Positions 1 to 5,400 of a DNA stretch of 8,542 nucleotides are shown piece after piece. The position numbers were made by a program, and so were the translations under genes. Origin of the DNA: JBOFCO01 sp051646105 (GTDB taxonomy: Bacteria; Pseudomonadota; Alphaproteobacteria; Rhodobacterales; Rhodobacteraceae). Location: positions 1 through 8,542 of the forward strand of contig JBOFCO010000020.1 in NCBI GenBank assembly GCA_051646105.1, read 5' to 3'. Positions within the stretch are counted from its first letter, which is position 1. Every line of letters begins with the position of its first letter. Under the pieces are notes generated by a model, which did not search any database, had not been told where the DNA came from, and was given only the letters and a program-made list of their open reading frames with translations.

Positions 1-1
1 C

Positions 2-1561
2 CAGACGCTTGCGGCGGCAGAACGGGAAATCAATACGATAGAAGCCGCACAAGCCGCCACGGAAACACTGGCCGCCGCGATAACCCCATATGTGAACGAT
101 CCTGATGCCTGCCGCAGGATGGTCGAAGCAGTCTGGGCAGCCACCCCCGAGGCGTCGCTGGTCGCCTTCACGCCACTGTCAGGACGGATGACCTGTGCTT
201 CTGGCGGAAACACCTATGATTTTTCCGGCAACCCGCTTTTTGCCAAAATGATCGCTCGGCCGGAGCCTAGTATCGTTGTCAATCCGCGTGGTCCTGTCAG
301 TGGAACCTCGGTCATTGGCATCGGTCATCCCGTCTTTGATGAATCGGGCAAGCATATCGGGATCGTGTCGCTGTCGCTGCCGCACCGGACAATCGATGCC
401 GTGACGGACAAGGGATCATTCGGCACCATCGGTGCACCAGAGACGCTGATCAGCTTCGATGGCAGTGGCATTCCGCTGACATCATCCGTCGGGCTGGATG
501 GACTTGACCGCTACCTGCCCCCGGAGCGCCCACTGGACATTTTGTCGACAGGTGGCCCACAGACATTCATCGCCACCTCTGGCAGCGGCGAACGGCGCCT
601 TTTTGCTGTCGTGCCGATTGCCGAAAACATCAATGTCATGGGCGTCTGGACAACCGATGACTATGGCCTGCTGTTCAGTCCGGAAATCCTGCCCTATCTG
701 TATCCGCTGCTGATGTGCATCGCCGGGCTGACGGTGGCCACGCTGGCTGCGCAATACCTGGTTACCCGCCACATCGGCAATCTTTCCCGATCAATTCTTG
801 CCTTCGCGGGGGGCAACCGCACAACCACCGAACTGGAACTGAAGGGCGCACCTGACGAAATCATCTCGCTTGGGGAAGCTTATCAGACCATGACCCGCAC
901 TATCCTTCAGGATGAGGCGGAGATGGAGGATTTGCTGCGGCAGAACCAGGAACTTCTGCGCGAGGTTCACCATCGCACGGGCAACAGCTTGCAACTGATC
1001 GCATCAATCCTTCGGATGCACTTGCGCGACGATCCGGACAACGGCGTTCGGTCGATCCTGGAAAACCTGCACGAAAGGGTCATGAGCCTGTCGACCGTGC
1101 ATCTCGGGCTTTACCGAATGGCGGGTCGGCCCGCGATCGAGATGGGGCAACTTCTGGCGGAAGTGATCGCCCGGATGCGCCCGGTGTTCGAGGCCTCCGG
1201 TGCAAGGACCGGGATTCGCTCTGAAATCGCATCACTGATGCTACCTGCCCAGCAGGCTGTGCCCGTCGCTCTTTATCTGGCCGAGGTGCTGTCGGCCTTT
1301 CATACGTTCAGGACGGACGCCCCGCAGGCCGAGATTCACATCAGTCTGGTCACAGCGCCGGACAACACTGTGAAGCTGATCATCAAGGGGCCAGCGCGGG
1401 GCGCCGCCAGCATCGAGAGCGGCGGGGACAGCGGACCCACCGCGATCGCCGCGCGTCTGATCCGTGGTTTTGTCCAGCAACTGGATGGCCGACTTGAGAT
1501 TTTCACCGATGCGGATGAAGGAAGCGTGCAACTGACCTTCCTTGCACGGCAGATCGCCTGA
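2..1561 (+). CDS. Membrane sensor histidine kinase-like protein, HisKA_2 type with degenerate ATPase domain (5' partial)
   Basis: Partial gene: the frame is open to the left edge, so the GTG at 92 is internal and the true start lies outside. Numbered from that GTG, residues 1-200 form a periplasmic Cache-like sensor (a 'GHPVFDESGKHIGIVSLSL' stretch is typical). Residues 201-224 are a transmembrane helix and 225-275 a HAMP-like linker. Residues 287-365 are a HisKA_2 dimerisation domain with EVHHRTGNSLQ, where H294 (bases 971-973) is the likely phosphoacceptor. Residues 385-487 keep the outline of an HATPase domain but not its chemistry: the N-box reads LAEVLSAFH instead of the usual NEL-TNA-KH, the G1 DDGxG motif reads KGPARG, and G2 reads GPTAIA. 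Family knowledge: such kinases often act in general stress signalling. Inference: this one is a phosphotransferase or pseudokinase rather than an active kinase. It converges on the DUF3618 gene. Confidence 0.85.
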   Translation, partial: QTLAAAEREINTIEAAQAATETLAAAITPYVNDPDACRRMVEAVWAATPEASLVAFTPLSGRMTCASGGNTYDFSGNPLFAKMIARPEPSIVVNPRGPVSGTSVIGIGHPVFDESGKHIGIVSLSLPHRTIDAVTDKGSFGTIGAPETLISFDGSGIPLTSSVGLDGLDRYLPPERPLDILSTGGPQTFIATSGSGERRLFAVVPIAENINVMGVWTTDDYGLLFSPEILPYLYPLLMCIAGLTVATLAAQYLVTRHIGNLSRSILAFAGGNRTTTELELKGAPDEIISLGEAYQTMTRTILQDEAEMEDLLRQNQELLREVHHRTGNSLQLIASILRMHLRDDPDNGVRSILENLHERVMSLSTVHLGLYRMAGRPAIEMGQLLAEVIARMRPVFEASGARTGIRSEIASLMLPAQQAVPVALYLAEVLSAFHTFRTDAPQAEIHISLVTAPDNTVKLIIKGPARGAASIESGGDSGPTAIAARLIRGFVQQLDGRLEIFTDADEGSVQLTFLARQIA

Positions 1562-1576
1562 AGGCCGAAATGAAGA

Positions 1577-1599
1577 TGCCCACGCAGGGTACGTGGGCA
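1577..1599. terminator. Hairpin terminator between convergent genes
   Basis: TGCCCACG and CGTGGGCA form a perfect 8-bp stem with a 7-base loop, starting 15 bases after the sensor gene's stop codon. It lies between two convergent genes and could end transcription from both sides. There is no clean T-run on the + side (CTGTATTGATCATT follows). On the - side the run after the stem is TCTTCATTT. Efficiency is therefore uncertain. Confidence 0.55.
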
Positions 1600-1647
1600 C
1601 TGTATTGATCATTGGTTGGTAATGGCCGGCGACCGCATGACCCGTCG

Positions 1648-2568
1648 CTAATGCGTGTCCGGTTCTTTCTCTCGGACCGTGGTTTCCGCCCGGGCAATGT
1701 CCGTTTTCAGCGTTTCAAACAGTGCGCTTGCTGCTTGCCCTAGACGTCGGCCCTCCGCGTTCGCCACCGCCTTTGCGGTACGAACCAAGTTATCGCGCGC
1801 TGGACCGAGAATCCGGTTTTCGGCTTCGGTCGTACGCAACGCCGACGCGATACCGGCGCCGACCGCAGCCAATATGGCACCGGACAGAAAGGGCCTTTCC
1901 CGGATCATCGACGACCCTGTTTCCCGCAACCGAAGCTGTGCGTCATAGGCCTCCTCTCGCGCCTTGACGGCTTTTTGCAGCGCTTCGTCCGACAGATGTT
2001 CCAACCCGGTCGCCATGACCCGATTTGTGTCCCGGAACAGGGCGGAAACCACCTCTGCCCGATGGGCAGCCAGTTCCGAGGCAGGGGCAAGCCGGAGGCG
2101 CACGGCCCTGTCGATACGGGCCAGCAATGCAGAAGCACGGTCGCGCAAGCGATCCACTTCCGGCATCCAATCCGCGCCGGGGTCAGTGGTCGGCACCGTC
2201 TGATTCTCGCTGCGATCAAACTCGGCGGCATCCATGACAGGGCCGCCTTCGTCTTCCCATCGGGACAGCGCTTCGAACCGGCTACCGGCAAGAGCATCGC
2301 CCTGCGGGTCGTTCCCTTGCATCCGTCGATGTCGGGCAAGGCCAAGTCCCAGCCCCATACTTGCGAGCGCAAGGGCCAGCGGCCTAGCACCCCTGCCGCC
2401 GACAACAGCCGCGGCTGCACTGGAAATCCCGTCGCGTGCCGTACCGGCGACGTTGGCAGGCATTGTTCGGCCAAGGGCTTCGATCGACGCGCCAAGTGCG
2501 ACACGGTCCCGTTCCAGCTGCGCCTCGATCCGGCGCATCTTGTCGGTCTTGAATGCAGCATTACCCAT
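1648..2568 (-). CDS. DUF3618 domain membrane protein
   Basis: A 306-residue protein of unknown function. Residues 11-35 (MRRIEAQLERDRVALGASIE and onward) match the DUF3618 pattern of a charged helix with regularly spaced Glu, Arg and Leu. There are two hydrophobic segments, about 60-80 and 226-245, separated by a long charged, mostly helical region (135-220). The C-terminal 50 residues are another amphipathic helix. The start at 2568 is chosen over an open frame reaching 2637 because GGAG lies 7 bases upstream and DUF3618 begins right after it. The start overlaps the previous gene's stop by 8 bases (ATGGGTAA), which points to translational coupling. It is the last gene of a three-gene operon, predicted to be read from the EcfG-type promoter at 3599-3623. 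DUF3618 proteins are usually found beside YqjD/YqjE-like genes. No enzymatic motif is visible. Confidence 0.85.
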   Translation of the reverse strand: MGNAAFKTDKMRRIEAQLERDRVALGASIEALGRTMPANVAGTARDGISSAAAAVVGGRGARPLALALASMGLGLGLARHRRMQGNDPQGDALAGSRFEALSRWEDEGGPVMDAAEFDRSENQTVPTTDPGADWMPEVDRLRDRASALLARIDRAVRLRLAPASELAAHRAEVVSALFRDTNRVMATGLEHLSDEALQKAVKAREEAYDAQLRLRETGSSMIRERPFLSGAILAAVGAGIASALRTTEAENRILGPARDNLVRTAKAVANAEGRRLGQAASALFETLKTDIARAETTVREKEPDTH

Positions 2569-2980
2569 CGGATTTCTCCGTTTTGACAAAGAGTTGCAGG
2601 TCGCTTTTGATACTGTCAGCACTGGCAGAGAGAGCAAGATTGCGGGGTTTCAACCGAACCAGTCCACGATTGAGGAAAAACAGCGCGACCGCCAAAAGCA
2701 CGATCCCGACAATCAAGGCAGCCGCAGGCGCTGGCAGACCGGCGGCAACCAACCCCAGCGTGGCAGATCCGGCAAGGGCATTCAAAGCCACCATAGCGGT
2801 GATGGCGGCAACGGCCAACATCGCCAGCGCACGCGCCACCTGCGCAGCCGACCGCGCCGCATCCGCTCGTACAAGCGCGATTTCGCCCCGGATTATACGC
2901 CCTATTCCGCCCGCCACATCGCCCAGGATCGAAAGGGTCGACGGGGGAAGGTTCGAAAAATCTGGGTCACGCTCACTCAT
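2561..2980 (-). CDS. YqjE-like protein, phage-holin 3_6 superfamily
   Basis: A 139-residue inner-membrane protein. An amphipathic N-terminal helix (about 14-45, GDVAGGIGRIIRGEIALVRA) precedes two transmembrane helices at about 49-71 and 84-104. A short basic segment (NRGLVRLKPRN) and a polar C-terminal tail follow. This is the layout of the Phage_holin_3_6/YqjE family. In cellular operons these proteins are not phage lysis holins; they sit with DUF883 and DUF3618 genes and their role is unknown. The start ATG overlaps the upstream TGA as ATGA, and there is no clear Shine-Dalgarno sequence, so translation probably depends on coupling to the gene before it. Its own stop overlaps the DUF3618 start. 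Nothing else phage-like is present, which argues against a prophage remnant. Confidence 0.85.
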   Translation of the reverse strand: MSERDPDFSNLPPSTLSILGDVAGGIGRIIRGEIALVRADAARSAAQVARALAMLAVAAITAMVALNALAGSATLGLVAAGLPAPAAALIVGIVLLAVALFFLNRGLVRLKPRNLALSASADSIKSDLQLFVKTEKSDG

Positions 2981-3519
2981 GTCCGGTGGCCGTGCTTCGC
3001 CGGCTCCGACCCGATCCAGCTATCGGTTGCGGATGGTCGCGCCGCCTGCGAGGACAGCAGGAACCGGGCCAGGGCAAAACCTGCAAGCCCGGCACCAACC
3101 GCGAAAAGCGCGGGATTACGGCGGGCCACGCCACGAACCTCCGCGGCGATCTCTCCCAGACTGCGGTCACGCAAACCCTTTGCTGCGGTGGCAACGCCGC
3201 CCGAAAGCGCGGACATGAGGCCAGCCTGCATCGGGCCGGACCGGGCCTGCTCCGCCGCGTTGCGCAGCGTTTCTGCGACCTTGTCTGCCGTTTCGGATAT
3301 TGCATCCCGCGCACTGTCCAGTTGTCGGGTTGCATCCTCGCGCGCATGGGCAAATGCGTCGGTGGCGGCAGCTTTTGCGGCCTGCGCCCCTTCGGAAACG
3401 CCTTCGGCGACAACCTTGCCCGCTTCCCGCGCGGCCTCACCTGCCGCCTCTGCGGTGCGCAGACCGGCCTGACGGGTAGCGTCAATCTTTTCCTTCAAAG
3501 CGGATGTGTTGGCCGTCAT
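2977..3519 (-). CDS. DUF883/YqjD-like membrane-anchored stress protein
   Basis: A 180-residue protein, first gene of the three-gene operon. Residues 1-95 are Ala-, Glu- and Lys-rich and predicted to be almost wholly helical. Residues 120-134 (SLGEIAAEVRGVARR) lead into one C-terminal transmembrane helix, about 136-155 (PALFAVGAGLAGFALARFLL), with glycine spacing like the membrane anchor of YqjD/ElaB (DUF883). A short polar tail follows. In E. coli, YqjD is an inner-membrane protein that binds ribosomes in stationary phase and depends on RpoS. Whether this protein binds ribosomes is unknown. The start at 3519 is supported by GGAGG 7 bases upstream; the open frame continues to 3693 but overlaps the promoter region. 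The family assignment rests on architecture and context, so a general stress-induced helical protein is an alternative reading. Confidence 0.8.
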   Translation of the reverse strand: MTANTSALKEKIDATRQAGLRTAEAAGEAAREAGKVVAEGVSEGAQAAKAAATDAFAHAREDATRQLDSARDAISETADKVAETLRNAAEQARSGPMQAGLMSALSGGVATAAKGLRDRSLGEIAAEVRGVARRNPALFAVGAGLAGFALARFLLSSQAARPSATDSWIGSEPAKHGHRT

Positions 3520-3526
3520 CTCTGAT

Positions 3527-3531
3527 CCTCC
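3527..3531 (-). promoter_or_regulatory. Ribosome binding site GGAGG
   Basis: GGAGG on the - strand, 7 bases before the ATG at 3519. It is the strongest Shine-Dalgarno sequence in this operon and fixes the start, against longer in-frame alternatives. Confidence 0.8.
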
Positions 3532-3598
3532 GATCATATCCATGCTGACGTTTCCCGGTTGCGCCAATTGCCCAGTCGGTACGTCGCTTCGCCAAGAC

Positions 3599-3623
3599 AA
3601 CGCCAACCACGCCCTGTGGTTCC
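3599..3623 (-). promoter_or_regulatory. EcfG-type general-stress promoter for the YqjD-like operon
   Basis: On the - strand GGAAC (3623-3619) is followed by a 16-base spacer and CGTT (3602-3599). This matches exactly the alphaproteobacterial general stress response consensus GGAAC-N16/17-CGTT recognised by EcfG. Transcription would begin near 3592, giving a leader of about 70 bases before the start at 3519. Confidence 0.8.
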
Positions 3624-3678
3624 CGAATTCCGCGAGGCAGAGGTCAGCAGAAGGATGATGACCAGGGTCAGAAAGTGG

Positions 3679-3703
3679 GGAACCCTTGCCCAACCGATGC
3701 GTT
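3679..3703 (+). promoter_or_regulatory. EcfG-type general-stress promoter for the DUF1328 gene
   Basis: On the + strand GGAAC (3679-3683), a 16-base spacer and CGTT (3700-3703) form a second exact match to the EcfG consensus, pointing the other way. Transcription would begin near 3710, giving a leader of about 55 bases before the ATG at 3765. It also argues against a longer DUF1328 product starting at 3675, because that start would precede the transcript. Confidence 0.8.
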
Positions 3704-3753
3704 CAAGTCGACAAAAGCAACGCGCTGCCAGGACAATGGCCGGCGCATAACGA

Positions 3754-3759
3754 AAGGAG
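3754..3759 (+). promoter_or_regulatory. Ribosome binding site AAGGAG
   Basis: AAGGAG, 5 bases before the ATG at 3765. It decides the start of the 57-residue DUF1328 protein. Confidence 0.8.
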
Positions 3760-3764
3760 ATCCC

Positions 3765-3938
3765 ATGTTCGGCTGGGCCCTCACATTCCTTGTTGTGGCA
3801 CTGATCGCTGCGGCACTCGGCTTCGGCGGCGTTGCCGGAACGTCCGCAAGCATCGCACAAGTGCTGTTCTTTATATTCCTGGCGTTTTTCGTCGCCTCAT
3901 TGCTGATGCGGGTTTTGCGTGGAAAACCACCCCTCTGA
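3765..3938 (+). CDS. ytjA: DUF1328/YtjA family small membrane protein
   Basis: A 57-residue protein, the usual length for the family. It begins MFGWALTFLVVALIAAALGF, followed by GGVAGTS, which closely follows the E. coli YtjA pattern. Two transmembrane helices, about 4-20 and 30-48, are joined by the conserved GFGGVAGT loop, and the protein ends in a short basic tail. Function is unknown; the family is widespread in proteobacteria. The start at 3765 is chosen for its Shine-Dalgarno sequence and because the conserved family N-terminus begins exactly there. It is a single-gene unit, divergent from the YqjD-like operon and preceded by a perfect EcfG-type promoter, so it is predicted to be stress-induced. 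It converges on the lipoprotein pair; I see no convincing terminator in the 84 bases between. Confidence 0.92.
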   Translation: MFGWALTFLVVALIAAALGFGGVAGTSASIAQVLFFIFLAFFVASLLMRVLRGKPPL

Positions 3939-4022
3939 CGCAAGAAGACGGGATCGCAGAAATGCAGAAGGACGCAGCATTGGCCACGGCCCTCTGGCAT
4001 TACATGTAGCTGAAAAGTCCGC

Positions 4023-4583
4023 CTAGCGCTCACCGATCACGATGAAGGTCCCCAACGTGGTGCCGCCATTCAGGGTCATCGGGTCATTTTCGGCGATGAC
4101 TGCAATTCCGGTTGCGCCAGTTCCCGCAAAGGCACCCGTCATGATACCGTCGACGACGATGCGATCCTCATTGCCTTCCAGCACGCCGCTGTAATCCATT
4201 TCGATCCCGCTGGCAGACCCGAAGCCGATGATACCGTTTGTCAGCGCGATATTTCCGGAAAAGCGCTGATCGACATTCTCATCATCCTGTCCGACAAAAT
4301 CCCCTACCGTGCCCGACAACGTGTTGCTGGCAAAGTTGGCATCGACCGTTGCCGTGCCGATCACAGCTACATCGTCGGGGGAGGAGTTGGCCGTGAGAAG
4401 CCCATAGCCGTTGTAACGCGCGGTGCCGCTGACCGGCATGACTGCCGTATCGCCCTGCGCAGCCAGCCTGTTCGCCATGGCCTGCGATGCCGCAAGACGT
4501 TCGTCGATCTCGGGCCGCACATCTTCACACCCGGCCAGGGCTACGGCAACCGGCAGCGCCATCAGGGCAATAGTCAATCTCAT
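4023..4583 (-). CDS. TbpB-like beta-barrel lipoprotein (paralogue 1)
   Basis: A 186-residue predicted lipoprotein. It has a basic start (MR), a hydrophobic segment and the lipobox LAGC with Cys19 as the lipidated residue. The +2 residue is Glu, not the Asp that retains lipoproteins in the E. coli inner membrane. Residues 25-45 look helical. The rest is a glycine-, threonine- and asparagine-rich series of short strands: GTARYNGYG, GTATVDANFASNTLSG, FSGNIALTNG, DYSGVLEG, DGIMTGAFAG. This resembles the small barrel of transferrin-binding-protein-B-like proteins; that assignment is by pattern only. The start at 4583 is fixed by AAGGAG 7 bases upstream and by the signal peptide; a longer in-frame start at 4646 would bury the signal. 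It lies 86 bases after its paralogue, probably in one operon. Ligand unknown. Confidence 0.8.
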   Translation of the reverse strand: MRLTIALMALPVAVALAGCEDVRPEIDERLAASQAMANRLAAQGDTAVMPVSGTARYNGYGLLTANSSPDDVAVIGTATVDANFASNTLSGTVGDFVGQDDENVDQRFSGNIALTNGIIGFGSASGIEMDYSGVLEGNEDRIVVDGIMTGAFAGTGATGIAVIAENDPMTLNGGTTLGTFIVIGER

Positions 4584-4590
4584 CTCGTTA

Positions 4591-4596
4591 CTCCTT
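4591..4596 (-). promoter_or_regulatory. Ribosome binding site AAGGAG
   Basis: AAGGAG on the - strand, 7 bases before the ATG at 4583. It places the start directly at the lipoprotein signal peptide. Confidence 0.75.
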
Positions 4597-4669
4597 CTGA
4601 AAACGGCCCGGTTCGGGGGGTATGCCGCGAAATCGGGGGGCTGCAAGGCGCTTGAATATCAGGCTTCGA

Positions 4670-5257
4670 TCAGCGTTCAAGGTTGAAGCCACCATATATG
4701 GGCTGCGGAGCGCCCCCGTTGATGGTCATGGTAGAGTTTGCATCGATCTCGGTTATGGCGCCGATGATCGGCGTCCCCTTGAAATCACCAAGCATGCCGC
4801 CGTCGATGACGATCGTGTCAGCGCCCCTGACAAGGGTTCCGCTGAAATAGGCACCCAGATCGTTCGGGCGATTGATCCCGATCACCCCACCGGACAGCAC
4901 GACCGATCCGCTGTAGCTGCCAACAGTGCCATGGTTGTGCCAGCCGCCGAAATTGGATGCCTGACCTTCCACCGTGCCATTGGCAAAATCCGCAGTAACG
5001 CTGGCATCCCCCAGGAACTGCGCATCATCGTCCACACCGTCAGAGTGCTTGATGACCGCATGCCCGGTATAGGTTGCGGACCCTGCCGTCGGCATTCCGT
5101 CAAAGGCCGTATTGAAACGGGCATTCAGCCGATCAACCATCGCATTGTTCGCATCACTGCGGGCTGCATAGGCTTCGGCATAGTCGGCGCCACCGCCACA
5201 CCCTGCCAGCCCCGTCACGCCGATCCCACCCACCAGAACCCAAACCTTTACCTGCAT
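4670..5257 (-). CDS. TbpB-like beta-barrel lipoprotein (paralogue 2)
   Basis: A 195-residue predicted lipoprotein: hydrophobic N-terminus, lipobox LAGC with Cys20, and Gly at +2, consistent with outer-membrane sorting. A helical stretch at about 25-48 is followed by the same strand series as its neighbour: GSATYTGHA, GDASVTADFANGTVEG, YSGSVVLSGGVIG, YFSGTLV, DGGMLGDFKGT, MTINGG. Both proteins end in Glu-Arg. The two are therefore tandem paralogues that have diverged. This copy has a local WHNH cluster (about 105-108) that the other lacks. The upstream Shine-Dalgarno sequence is weak (AAAGAG close to the ATG). The promoter should lie in the 143 bases shared with prfC, but I could not identify one with confidence, and no EcfG match is present. 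The TbpB-like assignment is by pattern only. Confidence 0.8.
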   Translation of the reverse strand: MQVKVWVLVGGIGVTGLAGCGGGADYAEAYAARSDANNAMVDRLNARFNTAFDGMPTAGSATYTGHAVIKHSDGVDDDAQFLGDASVTADFANGTVEGQASNFGGWHNHGTVGSYSGSVVLSGGVIGINRPNDLGAYFSGTLVRGADTIVIDGGMLGDFKGTPIIGAITEIDANSTMTINGGAPQPIYGGFNLER

Positions 5258-5365
5258 ACTCTTTTCTCATATGGACGAACTATTGCCGACCAGATTACCG
5301 CAAGGCTGTTCCGCGCACAGATGATTCGCGCAAAGCGTGAACCGCTGCACCGTTGCGGCACACAA

Positions 5366-5394
5366 TTGCACCAATCGTCCGCCTCGGCTAAACC
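5366..5394 (+). promoter_or_regulatory. Possible housekeeping promoter of prfC
   Basis: TTGCAC (5366-5371), a 17-base spacer and TAAACC (5389-5394) resemble a sigma-70-type promoter with a good -35 and a poor -10. Initiation about 7 bases downstream would fall on the prfC ATG itself, implying a leaderless message. The weak -10 keeps confidence low. Confidence 0.3.
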
Positions 5395-5400
5395 GCGCCC

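Noticed and set aside
92..94. GTG as the start of the sensor protein
   Set aside because: The frame stays open for 30 more codons to the window edge and reads as a plausible periplasmic helix. No Shine-Dalgarno sequence precedes the GTG, and a first transmembrane segment is still missing upstream.
2561..2980. Holin-family gene as a sign of a prophage
   Set aside because: There are no endolysin, spanin or structural phage genes nearby, and the gene sits in an operon with DUF883-like and DUF3618 genes, the usual setting of cellular YqjE-type proteins.
2234..3472. 412-codon open frame on the + strand
   Set aside because: It lies antisense to three genes with clear families, overlapping starts and a good Shine-Dalgarno sequence. 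Its Arg-, Ser- and Pro-rich translation is typical of an antisense frame in high-GC DNA.
5288..5312. GGAAC on the - strand upstream of the lipoprotein pair as an EcfG promoter
   Set aside because: At the required spacing the -10 position reads GGTC rather than CGTT.
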